Of a DNA stretch of 64,000 bases, positions 52,083 through 61,298 are shown one piece after another (the stretch's first letter is position 1; every line of letters begins with the position of its first letter). The stretch spans positions 41,570 through 105,569 of the forward strand of contig CBFHLY010000006.1 in NCBI GenBank assembly GCA_965656785.1. The letters are read 5' to 3'. Below the pieces are notes generated by a model, which was given only the letters and a program-made list of their open reading frames with translations, was not told the DNA's origin and did not search any database. The DNA is from JALQTD01 sp965656785 (GTDB lineage: Bacteria > Bacteroidota > Bacteroidia > Flavobacteriales_D > Sanyastnellaceae). The position numbers and the translations under genes are program-made.

Positions 52083-52748
52083 TCAATGTCCTTGGATCGT
52101 CGTCGAAAAGTAGCTGAAATTCTCCTACGCGTCAAAGCCATTCAGCTTCGCCCGGAGGATCCGTTCACGTGGGCCAGCGGCCGCAAGTCTCCGATTTATT
52201 GCGATAACCGCAAGACCCTTAGCCACCCAAATGTACGGACATATCTGCGGCAAGCCCTCGCTGAATTGGTGGGCGAGGCGCACGGCCGTCCAGATGCCAT
52301 CGCTGGCGTGGCCACAGGCGGCATTGCCATCGGCGCTTTGGTCGCACAGGAGTTGGGTTTGCCGTTCATCTACGTCCGTTCGGAAGCGAAGTCCCACGGC
52401 ATGGGAAATCAAATCGAGGGGGATTTGAGCGTGTTGTCGAATGTGGTGGTCATCGAGGATTTGGTCTCGACCGGCAAGAGCAGCTTGCTGGCGGTGAAGG
52501 CGTTGGAGGCTGCGGGGATTGACGTGAAGGGGCTCATTGCGATTTTCACGTACGGTTTCGACGAGGCGTATGCGGCGTTCGAACAGGCGGGATGCAAGTG
52601 GGAGGCGTTGACGGATTACCCGACGTTGTTGGAGCAGGCGGCCGCGGAGAGCTACATTACGGATGTGCAGCGGGAGGTGCTCTCGGCTTGGAGCGCGGAT
52701 GCGAAGGGGTGGAGCGAGGCGCATTTGGCCAAATCCGCGAGCGCATGA
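52080..52748 (+). CDS. pyrE: Orotate phosphoribosyltransferase
   Basis: Joins orotate and PRPP to give OMP. The 222-residue protein has FTWASGRKSPIYCDNRKTL, GVATGGIAIGALVAQELGLPF, and the PRPP motif VVVIEDLVSTGKSSL. It starts next to its -7 element and ends in an ATGA overlap with the SRPBCC gene. Confidence 0.95.
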   Translation: MSMSLDRRRKVAEILLRVKAIQLRPEDPFTWASGRKSPIYCDNRKTLSHPNVRTYLRQALAELVGEAHGRPDAIAGVATGGIAIGALVAQELGLPFIYVRSEAKSHGMGNQIEGDLSVLSNVVVIEDLVSTGKSSLLAVKALEAAGIDVKGLIAIFTYGFDEAYAAFEQAGCKWEALTDYPTLLEQAAAESYITDVQREVLSAWSADAKGWSEAHLAKSASA

Positions 52749-53149
52749 CCTCCATCGATTCCCCCATCGTCCAGCTCGGCGCAGACGCGGCAACCTTGAT
52801 CGAACAGGTCGCCGATCCGGCGCGACTCGAAGCCCTCTTGCCGGCCGATAAAATCAGCAACTTCGCCGCGACCGAAGACGGGTGCTCCTTCAAGGTGCCC
52901 GGGGGCATTCCCATCGTTTTGGGTCGGGATGAGGTGGTGCCGGGTGAGCGCGTGCGCTACGGTTCCCGGAAGGGAACGCCGATTCGGTTCGTGTTGGATT
53001 TGGTGTTCACCCCCGTGGAATCAGGCCGATGCGATGCCCAAGTGCGCTGCCAAGCCGAACTCAATCCGTTCACGAAGATGATGGCGGAGAAGGCGCTGAC
53101 GAGCCTGTTCGATGCAATCGCGAGCAACTTGCGCGCGACCTACCCTTGA
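52745..53149 (+). CDS. SRPBCC (START-like) family protein
   Basis: A 134-residue protein in the position where Flavobacteriales carry an SRPBCC-type protein after pyrE. It has the beta-strand layout of that fold: VADPARLEALLPADKISNF, the CSFKVPGGIPI turn and a long C-terminal helix (FTKMMAEKALTSLFDAIASNL). It would bind a hydrophobic molecule. It is coupled to pyrE (ATGA) and overlaps the end of the convergent birA by ten bases. Confidence 0.8.
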   Translation: MTSIDSPIVQLGADAATLIEQVADPARLEALLPADKISNFAATEDGCSFKVPGGIPIVLGRDEVVPGERVRYGSRKGTPIRFVLDLVFTPVESGRCDAQVRCQAELNPFTKMMAEKALTSLFDAIASNLRATYP

Positions 53150-53907
53150 TCCCAGCACCAGCGCACGCTGCCTTGTTCGTGGTCGGCCACTCCATCGGCC
53201 CAAACGAATCGTCCCCGTCCGTCGTCCAGCGCATCCAAGAACGCGCCGCGTAAGCGCTGGCCGTTCACTTCAAAGTCGCGCGGTTCCCCACGAAACAACA
53301 ACCGTTTGCGGTACCGTTCGCGGTCAGCGGGCTCGAACCACGTTCGGCGCACCGCCACTTCCAACTCGTGCCCCCACGCTTCCGCATCCAGCTGGTCGCT
53401 CCCCAATTCCCGCGCAGAAACGGCTGGCCATGAGCTGTTGCGGCGGTTCGACCGAAGGTTGAGTCCGACGCCGAGCACCACGCCCACGCAGCCCGCACCA
53501 CGCCAATGCGCTTCGATGAGCAGGCCGCCGAGCTTGCGCCACCCGGAGGCTGGCGTTCGGACGTACAAGTCGTTGGGCCATTTCAAGCCGATTTCTCCTT
53601 CGACGTGGCGTTCCACCACTTCCAATACCGCCGCAGCCCACATCATGTTGAGCGCCACCAAGTCCAGCTCATCGACGCCCGCCCCAAACCGTCGTGCATA
53701 CGACCAAGCCAAATCCCGCCCCGCCTCGGTCGACCATTCCCTGCCATGTTGTCCGCGGCCTGCCGTTTGGGCGCGTGACAGGATGACAGCCTCCGAGGCG
53801 CCGGCGGCCAAGCGCATCCACCGCCCCGCGAAGGCGTTCGTGCTGTCAAGTTCATCGAAGCGAAACCGCTCGAAGGCGGCATGGGGTCGGAGCGGGGGAA
53901 AGGGCAT
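53140..53907 (-). CDS. birA: Biotin-[acetyl-CoA-carboxylase] ligase
   Basis: Attaches biotin to carrier proteins. The 255-residue sequence has FDELDSTNAFAGRW, the biotinyl-AMP loop AQTAGRGQHGREWSTEAG and LKWPNDLYV with KLGGLLIEA. There is no N-terminal HTH, so it is a ligase only and not a repressor. A -7 word TACCTTGC lies 17 bases before the ATG on the minus strand. Confidence 0.94.
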   Translation of the reverse strand: MPFPPLRPHAAFERFRFDELDSTNAFAGRWMRLAAGASEAVILSRAQTAGRGQHGREWSTEAGRDLAWSYARRFGAGVDELDLVALNMMWAAAVLEVVERHVEGEIGLKWPNDLYVRTPASGWRKLGGLLIEAHWRGAGCVGVVLGVGLNLRSNRRNSSWPAVSARELGSDQLDAEAWGHELEVAVRRTWFEPADRERYRKRLLFRGEPRDFEVNGQRLRGAFLDALDDGRGRFVWADGVADHEQGSVRWCWDQG

Positions 53908-53983
53908 GCGGCAGCGAGGTGACGCAAGGTACGATGGACGCGGAATGTCCGCGAACTAAAAGGGTTGCGGGTTGGTTATGTTG

Positions 53984-53991
53984 TATCTTCG
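53984..53991 (+). promoter_or_regulatory. -7 element of the rsfS-ftsH operon
   Basis: TATCTTCG with a 17-base leader to the rsfS ATG. It excludes the upstream ATG at 53919 as the start. Confidence 0.6.
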
Positions 53992-54008
53992 AAGCGTATT
54001 TGGCCTAC

Positions 54009-54380
54009 ATGACGAAACGGAAAACGACCGACCCCCAGCCGCTTGCCCTCTGCGCAGTTGAAGCGCTGAAAGACGTAAAAGGACACGACATCGTCGTGAT
54101 GGACATGCGCGAAGTGCCTCATGCCATCACGGACATGTTGGTCATTGCAGACGGAACGAGCCGCACCCAGGTGGAGGCTTTGGCACGTTCTGTGGAGGAA
54201 GAGGCGGAAGCCATTCTCGGCGAGCGGCCGTGGCACATCCACGGGTTGCGCAACGGAGAATGGGTCATCCTCGATTACAGCAACGTTGTGGTGCACATTT
54301 TCCATGAAGCCGTCCGCGGCAAATATGCGCTCGAAGAACTGTGGGGGGATGCCGAATTGAAAGCCTTACAACAAGTTTGA
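54009..54380 (+). CDS. rsfS: Ribosomal silencing factor RsfS
   Basis: Binds L14 and blocks subunit joining in starvation. The 123-residue protein has DIVVMDMREVPHAITDMLVIADG, then the GxxEGEWxLxDYxDxVxHxF-like stretch NGEWVILDYSNVVVHIFHE. It starts MTKRKTTDPQP at 54009. It precedes ftsH by 18 bases, the usual Bacteroidota order. Confidence 0.95.
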   Translation: MTKRKTTDPQPLALCAVEALKDVKGHDIVVMDMREVPHAITDMLVIADGTSRTQVEALARSVEEEAEAILGERPWHIHGLRNGEWVILDYSNVVVHIFHEAVRGKYALEELWGDAELKALQQV

Positions 54381-54398
54381 CGCGCAGCGCTGGAACAC

Positions 54399-56360
54399 AT
54401 GGAAGAACAACGGAACGAAGGGGATAAGCCAGGCGGAGGACGCCGGCAAATGAATTTTTATTGGATTTACGGGATCATTGGGGTTGTGCTTCTGGGCATG
54501 CTGTTCATGAACAGCGGCGGAGAGGGCAAGCGCATTCAATGGGCTGAGCTCAAGGACCACGTCGAGGCGGGGCATGTGGAGCACATTCTGTACAATGGCC
54601 ACACGGCGATGGTGACGTTGAAGCCCGCTGTTCGCGACTCGCTTTTCCCTCCGCAAGATGGAGGCAATAGCTTGTTGCAGAACGTTTACCGGGGGCCGGA
54701 TTACCAAGTTTCGGTCCCTTCGGCTGAAGCTTATCAGGAAGAGCTGAAGTTGTGGGCGGATGCCCGCATGGTGAAGTACGATTACGAGGAGGAGAGCGAT
54801 TTGATTCCCCAGCTGTTTTCGTACGTCATTTTCTTCGGCCTGATGATTGCGGTTTGGCTGTTCCTCATGCGGCGTTTGGGTGGAGGAGGCGCTGGTGGAG
54901 GCCAAATCTTCAACATCGGGAAATCCAAGGCTCAGGTGTACGACAAGAGCAAGGGCACCAACGTCACGTTCGCGGACGTAGCGGGTTTGGATGGGGCAAA
55001 GGAGGAATTGCAAGAGATCGTGGACTTCTTGAAACAACCGGAGAAGTTCACCAACCTCGGGGCGAAGATTCCGAAGGGCGCGTTGCTCGTGGGCCCTCCC
55101 GGAACGGGAAAGACATTGCTCGCGAAGGCGGTGGCCGGTGAAGCGCAGGTTCCGTTCTTTTCGTTGAGCGGTTCGGACTTTGTGGAGATGTTCGTGGGAG
55201 TGGGCGCATCGCGGGTGCGCGATTTGTTCAAACAAGCGAAGGAGAAGTCCCCCGCCATTATTTTCATTGACGAAATCGATGCCATCGGCCGAGCGCGGGG
55301 CAAGAACATTTCGATGGGCTCGAACGACGAGCGCGAAAACACGCTGAATCAGTTGCTGACGGAAATGGACGGTTTCGGTACGAACAGCGGGGTCATCATC
55401 CTCGCTGCTACGAACCGTGCGGACATTTTGGACAAGGCGTTGATGCGTGCAGGCCGGTTTGATCGCCAGATTTATGCGGACATGCCCGACTTGACGGAGC
55501 GCAAGGCGATCTTTGAGGTGCACCTCCGTCCCATCAAGGTCGACGCGAGCATTGACATCGACTTCCTCTCGCGCCAAACCCCCGGATTCAGCGGGGCCGA
55601 CATCGCCAACGTGTGCAACGAAGCGGCCCTGTTCGCGGCGCGCAAGGGCCGGGAATTGGTGACGCACCAGGATTTCCTCGATGCGGTGGACCGCATCATC
55701 GGCGGCTTGGAAAAGCGCACGAAAATCATTTCGGAGGATGAGAAGAAGACCATCGCCTTCCACGAGGCGGGCCACGCGGTGGTGAGCTGGTTGGTGGAGC
55801 ACGCTTCGCCCCTGGTGAAAGTGAGCATCGTTCCCCGCGGTCAATCCCTTGGAGCCGCTTGGTACCTTCCTGAGGAGCGCCAAATCACGACCACCGATCA
55901 AATCCTCGACGAAATGTGCGCTGCCCTCGGTGGCCGAGCGGCGGAATCGGTGGTCTTCGACAAGATTTCGACCGGCGCCCTCAGTGACTTGGAGAAGGTG
56001 ACGAAGCAGGCGTATGCCCTCGTGACCGTTTACGGATTGAACGAGCGCATCGGCAACATCAGCTTTTACGACAGCCGCGGAGAACAGAGCTTTACCAAAC
56101 CGTACAGCGAGGACACCGCCCGCATCATCGACGAAGAAGTGAGCAAGGTCATTGAGGCCGCTTACGATCGGGCAAAGACGATCTTAAGCAACAACCTTGA
56201 AAAGTTGACGGCCCTTGCCGAATCCCTGCTGAAGAATGAGGTGATTTTCAAGGAGGACGTGGAGCGCATCTTGGGTGAGCGACCGTTTGCGAAGCCGGAA
56301 CAACCGGCCTTGAATCCTGCGCCAAGTGCGGATGCACCTGCGGAGGAAGAGCCGGCTTAA
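54399..56360 (+). CDS. ftsH: ATP-dependent zinc metalloprotease FtsH
   Basis: A membrane-anchored AAA protease that degrades misfolded or regulatory membrane proteins. The 653-residue chain has a first helix FYWIYGIIGVVLLGMLFMN, a periplasmic domain, a second helix (YVIFFGLMIAVWLFLM), Walker A GPPGTGKTLLAKA (about residue 231), Walker B IIFIDEIDAIG, the second region of homology ILAATNRADILDKALMRAGR and the zinc site HEAGH (about residue 455). The tail is Pro/Ala/Glu-rich. Its stop overlaps the cdsA start by one base. Confidence 0.96.
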   Translation: MEEQRNEGDKPGGGRRQMNFYWIYGIIGVVLLGMLFMNSGGEGKRIQWAELKDHVEAGHVEHILYNGHTAMVTLKPAVRDSLFPPQDGGNSLLQNVYRGPDYQVSVPSAEAYQEELKLWADARMVKYDYEEESDLIPQLFSYVIFFGLMIAVWLFLMRRLGGGGAGGGQIFNIGKSKAQVYDKSKGTNVTFADVAGLDGAKEELQEIVDFLKQPEKFTNLGAKIPKGALLVGPPGTGKTLLAKAVAGEAQVPFFSLSGSDFVEMFVGVGASRVRDLFKQAKEKSPAIIFIDEIDAIGRARGKNISMGSNDERENTLNQLLTEMDGFGTNSGVIILAATNRADILDKALMRAGRFDRQIYADMPDLTERKAIFEVHLRPIKVDASIDIDFLSRQTPGFSGADIANVCNEAALFAARKGRELVTHQDFLDAVDRIIGGLEKRTKIISEDEKKTIAFHEAGHAVVSWLVEHASPLVKVSIVPRGQSLGAAWYLPEERQITTTDQILDEMCAALGGRAAESVVFDKISTGALSDLEKVTKQAYALVTVYGLNERIGNISFYDSRGEQSFTKPYSEDTARIIDEEVSKVIEAAYDRAKTILSNNLEKLTALAESLLKNEVIFKEDVERILGERPFAKPEQPALNPAPSADAPAEEEPA

Positions 56361-56986
56361 TGGCGCGGTTGAATGACCGGGAAACCCGGGTTCGGGCGCT
56401 TTCTGGTGCGGTGTTCGTTGTGGTGGTGATGGCAGCAATCGGGTGGGGGCCTTGGTCGAACGCGGTGCTTTGGGCGGCAGTGGCCTTGTTGGGACTGCGC
56501 GAAGGCTGGCGGGCTCAGCCCGAGTCCAAAGCGAAGGTGGCCCTGGCCGTGATGCCCGCAGCCGCCGCAATGGGGGCGTGGGGATGGATGGCGGAGCCTT
56601 ACGATCCGTGGCCGGTGTTGGCGTTCGTTTGGATGATCTGGGCGAACGATACGGGCGCGTACTTGGTGGGCAAGCCGCTGGGTAAGCACAAGCTTTGGCC
56701 GCGGATATCGCCCGGAAAGTCATGGGAAGGATTCATCGGCGGGATGGCAGCAGCGGCGTTGGTGGCCGGCGCGGTGTTCGGTTGGGAATGGTCCGCGATG
56801 GGAGCGCTCATCGGCGCGTTGTCCACGGCCGGTGATTTGACCGAGAGCGCGTGGAAGCGGCGATTGGGCTTGAAGGATTCCGGCCAACTGATGCCCGGGC
56901 ACGGCGGGGCGTTGGATCGGTTTGATGGATTTTTGTTCGCAGCGCCGGCCTATTGGGCGTTTATGTGCATTTTCGCAGTCGCTTAA
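56360..56986 (+). CDS. cdsA: Phosphatidate cytidylyltransferase
   Basis: Makes CDP-diacylglycerol for phospholipids. The 208-residue membrane protein has about six helices and the signature TAGDLTESAWKRRLGLKDSG then PGHGGALDRFDGF, with WANDTGAYLVGKPLGKHK before it. At 208 residues it is shorter than the usual 270 or so, with helices missing from the N-terminus, but all catalytic residues are present. Confidence 0.94.
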   Translation: MARLNDRETRVRALSGAVFVVVVMAAIGWGPWSNAVLWAAVALLGLREGWRAQPESKAKVALAVMPAAAAMGAWGWMAEPYDPWPVLAFVWMIWANDTGAYLVGKPLGKHKLWPRISPGKSWEGFIGGMAAAALVAGAVFGWEWSAMGALIGALSTAGDLTESAWKRRLGLKDSGQLMPGHGGALDRFDGFLFAAPAYWAFMCIFAVA

Positions 56987-56997
56987 TTGAGCTTCAG

Positions 56998-57657
56998 ATG
57001 ACGTTTCATAGAGAAGGTGTGGCCACGTTGTTGGTGGTGTTGGCGTTCGACGCCGTGGTGGTGAGTTTGGCGCACGCGTTTTTGCCGCTTTGGGCGGCGG
57101 TGGTGCTGGATGCGGGGGCGTTGGTGCTGTTGGCCTTGGTCCTCAACTTTTTCCGCTTGCCTCAGCGCCAAATCGGAGGTGAAGATCCCGGCGATGTGCT
57201 CTGCCCCAGCGACGGCAAAGTGGTGGTCATCGAGGAAGTCGAAGAGCCGGAGTACTTCCAAGATCGGCGCCTGCAAGTCAGCATCTTCATGAGCCCGCTC
57301 AATGTACACGCGCAGTGGGCACCTGTCGCTGGAGAAGTGCTCGAATCGCGCTATCACCCGGGGAAGTACTTGGTTGCTTGGCATCCGAAGTCGAGCACGG
57401 AGAACGAACGCACCACGCACGTCATTGAGGGGCCACACGGTCCGGTTTTGTTCCGCCAAATCGCCGGCGCAGTCGCCCGCCGCATTTGCTGGTACATGAA
57501 GCCCGGCCAACCCCTTCAACAAGGGGACGAGGTGGGCTTCATCAAGTTCGGCTCCCGCATCGACGTGTACCTCCCCCTCGACGCGGAGGTACAAGTGGAA
57601 TTGAATCAGCTCGTAACCGGGCGGGAAACCGTCCTGGCACGCATTCCGAAGGGGTAA
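56998..57657 (+). CDS. psd: Phosphatidylserine decarboxylase family protein
   Basis: Makes phosphatidylethanolamine from phosphatidylserine using a pyruvoyl group formed by self-cleavage. The 219-residue protein is the short (type II) form: two N-terminal helices, then CPSDGKVVVIEEV, SIFMSPLNVHAQWAPVAG and the cleavage motif FGSRIDVYLP near the C-terminus. The start at 56998 gives a clean N-terminus; a longer frame starts inside cdsA. Confidence 0.92.
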   Translation: MTFHREGVATLLVVLAFDAVVVSLAHAFLPLWAAVVLDAGALVLLALVLNFFRLPQRQIGGEDPGDVLCPSDGKVVVIEEVEEPEYFQDRRLQVSIFMSPLNVHAQWAPVAGEVLESRYHPGKYLVAWHPKSSTENERTTHVIEGPHGPVLFRQIAGAVARRICWYMKPGQPLQQGDEVGFIKFGSRIDVYLPLDAEVQVELNQLVTGRETVLARIPKG

Positions 57658-57716
57658 TTCCCGTGCATTGAGATTGGTCCGAATTGCGTAATTTTCACGC
57701 AACAACCTTCCAATCC

Positions 57717-59636
57717 ATGAAACAACTTTACTTCGCACTGCTTGCAGGTGGGCTCACCTTGCAGGCCTCCGCGCAGCACGTGGGGCCGGCCTCCGCAACC
57801 TTGGGGCAAGCTCCTCAAGTGGCTCCCGAAGCCCGCATTCCGCAATTGCGCACGCATTTTGCGGCCACTGATTTTGGAGATCGCCCGGTGCAGCCGCTGT
57901 CGGGAAGCGGCATCGGTCACGCAGAGCACATCCAGTCGCGTGAGTTGGTCATTCAGCAAGAAATCATCGGCCAAACCCAATACGATTTGCAATCCAACGC
58001 CGCCGTGGACAACCGCATGTACGCGCGCGACAACGGTTCGGGCTTGACGCATGTGGGGGCTGCATGGACGACCAGCTTGGAGGGCGGCAGCTTCGCTGAT
58101 CGCGGAACCGGATACAACGTGAACTTGGGCGATACGTGGGACGAGGTTCCTTACAATCGCCTCGAGTCGATTCGGACGGGATGGCCTTCGCTGGTCGAAA
58201 CGGCCAGCGGTCGCGAAATGTCCATCACGCACGCCGGCATCGATACGCCATTGCACATGATGTACCGAGAAGGGGGCGCATGGTCGGAAATGGACATCCC
58301 CTCGGAATTGGAGGTCGGCAAGTTGTGGCCGCGCGCGGCAGTGGGTGGTCCCGATGGAAACACCGTTCACGTCCTCTGCATTTCGACGCCTGAAGCGAAT
58401 GGAGGCACGTTTCTCAATGGCCAAAACGGAGCCCTCCTCTACTACCGTTCCCTCGATGGCGGCATGACGTGGGACATCCAAGACCAGGTGTTCGCGGAAT
58501 TGGACAGCTCCGCGTTCCTCGCGTTCACAGGTGACAGCTATGCCATTTCAGCAAACGGCAACACGGTGGCTTTCACCGCGTTCAATGATTGGTCCGACTC
58601 CTTCACCATGGTGTCCAACGACAACGGCGACACATGGACCTACCACACGATGGTGGACTTCCCCGTGGACTTGTATGTCATCGATGACGGTTTGCCGGAA
58701 ATCGGCGAGGACTGGAACGAGGACGGCATTTTCCAGGAATTTTTCAACACGGACGGCGCGGGTGCGGTGCTTGTGGACGACGCCGGAGGGGTCCACGTCA
58801 CGTTCGGGGCCATGTACTACATGGACGATGACACGACCGACGGGGGACAGTTCAGCTACTTCCCCGGGGTGAACGGTTTGGAATACTGGACTCCGGACTT
58901 CGGTCCTGACAGCACGTTGATGATCGCCTACACCATGGACCAAGACGCCAGCGGTACGTTGGAGTTGGACGATGACATTGCGGCCTACTACGTGAACCTC
59001 GCAGGCATGCCCTCGATGTCGCTCGATGCGGACGGCAACCTGTACGTGACCTATTCAGCCGTCATGGAGACCTACAGCACCGGTGTGCAGAACTACCGCC
59101 ACTTGCACCTCGTTCATTCGACGGATGGAGGGGTAACCTGGAACACGGAAACGCCTTGCAATCTGACGCCGGACCTGGACTTTGACGGCTTCGAGTCGGT
59201 ATTTGGCTCGTTGGCGCCGCGTGCGGTGAATGGGAACTTGGATTTGGTTTACCAGCGCGATTATGAACCTGGACTGCACGTTCGTGGTGACGAAGACCCC
59301 ATTGACATCAACGACATCGTGCACATGCGGGTGCCGATTGCGGACCTCGGCGATTGCGTGGACATTGCCTATGAAGGTGTGAACGTGGACGAGCTCATTG
59401 CCGAAGAGGACGTTTGGATGTACCCGAACCCCGCTTCGGATGTGGTGGAGTTGATCGTGCATCGGAGTGGAGCGCACACCGTGCAACTGATGAACGCGAC
59501 GGGCCAGGTCATCCGCTCGTTCCAAACCGCCGACATGGTGGTGCGGTTCGACGTGTCGGATTTGGCTTCTGGCCTGTACTTCGTGGAGGTTTCGCAAGGA
59601 AATGCGAGCCGCACGGTGCGCTTGGCGATTCGCTGA
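57717..59636 (+). CDS. Secreted Asp-box (sialidase-like) beta-propeller protein with T9SS domain
   Basis: A 639-residue secreted protein. The signal peptide ends near LQASAQ. At least three Asp-box motifs (SLDGGMTW, SNDNGDTW, STDGGVTW) mark a BNR-type beta-propeller, a fold used by sialidases and by adhesins. No sialidase Arg triad can be confirmed by eye. The last 80 residues are a T9SS type A domain (VWMYPNPASDVVELIV... SGLYFVEV). The -7 word TAATTTTC lies about 30 bases before the ATG, which excludes the earlier ATG at 57684. Confidence 0.85.
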   Translation: MKQLYFALLAGGLTLQASAQHVGPASATLGQAPQVAPEARIPQLRTHFAATDFGDRPVQPLSGSGIGHAEHIQSRELVIQQEIIGQTQYDLQSNAAVDNRMYARDNGSGLTHVGAAWTTSLEGGSFADRGTGYNVNLGDTWDEVPYNRLESIRTGWPSLVETASGREMSITHAGIDTPLHMMYREGGAWSEMDIPSELEVGKLWPRAAVGGPDGNTVHVLCISTPEANGGTFLNGQNGALLYYRSLDGGMTWDIQDQVFAELDSSAFLAFTGDSYAISANGNTVAFTAFNDWSDSFTMVSNDNGDTWTYHTMVDFPVDLYVIDDGLPEIGEDWNEDGIFQEFFNTDGAGAVLVDDAGGVHVTFGAMYYMDDDTTDGGQFSYFPGVNGLEYWTPDFGPDSTLMIAYTMDQDASGTLELDDDIAAYYVNLAGMPSMSLDADGNLYVTYSAVMETYSTGVQNYRHLHLVHSTDGGVTWNTETPCNLTPDLDFDGFESVFGSLAPRAVNGNLDLVYQRDYEPGLHVRGDEDPIDINDIVHMRVPIADLGDCVDIAYEGVNVDELIAEEDVWMYPNPASDVVELIVHRSGAHTVQLMNATGQVIRSFQTADMVVRFDVSDLASGLYFVEVSQGNASRTVRLAIR

Positions 59637-59654
59637 GAAAACGGATTTGGAATC

Positions 59655-59693
59655 AAACGGCCTGTCGCGCGAGCGGCGGGCCGTTTGTGTTTC
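59655..59693 (+). terminator. Probable terminator of the Asp-box protein gene
   Basis: Eight-base arms AAACGGCC (59655-59662) and GGCCGTTT (59679-59686) with a 16-base loop, followed by the weak T tract GTGTTT. Confidence 0.6.
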
Positions 59694-59703
59694 ATCTGGG
59701 GCG

Positions 59704-59718
59704 TAAATTTGCCGCGTG
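59704..59718 (+). promoter_or_regulatory. -7 element abutting the cinA GTG start
   Basis: TAAATTTG (59704-59711), four bases, then GTG. An exact consensus; a leaderless transcript with a GTG start is predicted. Confidence 0.65.
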
Positions 59719-60987
59719 AACGTTGAAATCATTACGGTTGGGGACGAGCTGCTTTTGGGCCAAACCACCGACACCAACTCCGCTTGGATGGGGCTGGAGT
59801 TGGCTCGAACCGGCTTTTCCGTCAGCCACAAGGCGGTCATTTCGGATGATCCGATGCACTTGCGCGATGCCCTGGACGCGGCCCTGGGTCGATGCCAAGT
59901 CGTGTTGGTAACGGGTGGGTTGGGGCCGACGTTGGACGACCGAACGAAACCGACGCTTGCGGATTACTTCGGCGTTCCGCTGAAAATGCACGAGCCGACC
60001 TTGGAGGCCGTGCGCGCTTACTTCGATCGGCGCGGGCTGCCGTTCCTCGAGACGAACCGACTGCAAGCCGAACTTCCCGATGGGCCGGGCACGGCGATCT
60101 TGCCGAATCCCTTGGGAACCGCACAAGGCATGTGGTTTGAGCGGGACGGATCGGTGGTGGTGAGCATGCCGGGGGTGCCTCATGAAATGAAGGGGTTGAT
60201 GACCAACGAGGTGATTCCGCGGCTGATGGAGCGATTTGAGCGACCGTTTCGGTATCACCGAACGGTGCTGTGCTTCGGTCGCGGTGAGTCGTACTTGAGC
60301 CAGCAATTGGGCGATTGGGAGGCAGGGCTTCAAGAACGCGGGGTGGGCTTGGCGTACTTGCCTTCGTTTGGACAAGTGCGGGTTCGGTTGAGCGCCGTGG
60401 GGGCGGACGAGGCGGCGGTGCGCGCTTTGGTGGACGGTTGCGTAGAGGAGGCGGCCGTGCTGCTTGCCCCGTACGTGGCGTCTACGCGGTGGGAACAGGC
60501 TTCCGAGGGACTGGGTGCGGCACTGAGCGAGTCGGGACTTCAGTTGGCCGTGGCCGAGTCGTTCACGGGGGGTGCCCTTGCTTCTGCCCTGACGAGCGTC
60601 CCTGGGGCGTCGACGTGGTTCCGGGGCGGCGTTGTGGCGTATTCGGAGGCCGTCAAGGAATCGCAGTTGGGGGTTCCTCCCGCCTTGTTGAAGGAACACA
60701 CAGCAGTCAGCGCTCCGGTCGCCGAGGCCATGGCGCTTGGCGTGCGGGAGCGCCTCGGGGCAGACTGGTCCGTGGCCACCACCGGTTATGCCGGCCCGGG
60801 GACCACCCCCGAAATCGGAACCGCCTTCATCTCCGTCGCGGGCCCGTCGGGATCCACCACCACCAAGGAATTCCATTGGGGACGTTCCCGTGATGTCAAT
60901 ATCCAGCGGGGCGTGACGGAGGCGCTGCACCTGATTTGGTCCCAATTGCGGCAAGCAAACGAGGATTGTCAAAAAAAGGTTGTTTGA
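59716..60987 (+). CDS. cinA: CinA: competence/damage-inducible protein with nicotinamide-nucleotide amidase domain
   Basis: A 423-residue two-domain protein. The N-terminal half is the molybdopterin-binding-like domain (VEIITVGDELLLGQTTDTNSAW; VLVTGGLGPTLDDRTKP; SMPGVPHEMKGLM). The C-terminal half is the NMN deamidase (LAVAESFTGGALASALTSVPG and FRGGVVAYSEAVKESQLGV). It salvages NMN to nicotinate mononucleotide. The end of this gene is close to rpmB, which starts 44 bases downstream. Confidence 0.95.
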   Translation: MNVEIITVGDELLLGQTTDTNSAWMGLELARTGFSVSHKAVISDDPMHLRDALDAALGRCQVVLVTGGLGPTLDDRTKPTLADYFGVPLKMHEPTLEAVRAYFDRRGLPFLETNRLQAELPDGPGTAILPNPLGTAQGMWFERDGSVVVSMPGVPHEMKGLMTNEVIPRLMERFERPFRYHRTVLCFGRGESYLSQQLGDWEAGLQERGVGLAYLPSFGQVRVRLSAVGADEAAVRALVDGCVEEAAVLLAPYVASTRWEQASEGLGAALSESGLQLAVAESFTGGALASALTSVPGASTWFRGGVVAYSEAVKESQLGVPPALLKEHTAVSAPVAEAMALGVRERLGADWSVATTGYAGPGTTPEIGTAFISVAGPSGSTTTKEFHWGRSRDVNIQRGVTEALHLIWSQLRQANEDCQKKVV

Positions 60988-61031
60988 AACCGAATTCTGT
61001 CGTTTCTTTGCGCTCCCTAAAAAGAGAAGCT

Positions 61032-61274
61032 ATGAGCCGCGTTTGTCAACTCACCGGGAAGAAAGTGATGGTCGGAAACAACGTTTCCCACTCGAATCGC
61101 AAGACCAAGCGTCGTTTCTACCCGAACCTGCAAAAGAAGCGCTTCTTCGTGGAAGAAGATGGATCGTGGGTGACCCTGCGGGTCTCTGCCTCTGCAATTC
61201 GCACGATCAATCGTCTCGGCGTGAAGGCCGCCATGGCTCAAGCCAAGGAGAAAGGCATCTTCATCGAGAAGTGA
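61032..61274 (+). CDS. rpmB: 50S ribosomal protein L28
   Basis: An 80-residue basic protein that starts MSRVCQLTGKKVMVGNNVSHSNRKTKRRF, the L28 pattern; the end is typical too (VKAAMAQAKEKGIFIEK). The start at 61032 is preferred to the longer frame from 60936, which overlaps cinA. In most Bacteroidota rpmG follows, but here a terminator and a convergent gene come next. Confidence 0.96.
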   Translation: MSRVCQLTGKKVMVGNNVSHSNRKTKRRFYPNLQKKRFFVEEDGSWVTLRVSASAIRTINRLGVKAAMAQAKEKGIFIEK

Positions 61275-61298
61275 TTTCCCTGCGCGTTTACCGCGCAT

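Noticed and set aside
54366..55901. A 511-codon minus-strand frame over ftsH
   Set aside because: A shadow of ftsH.
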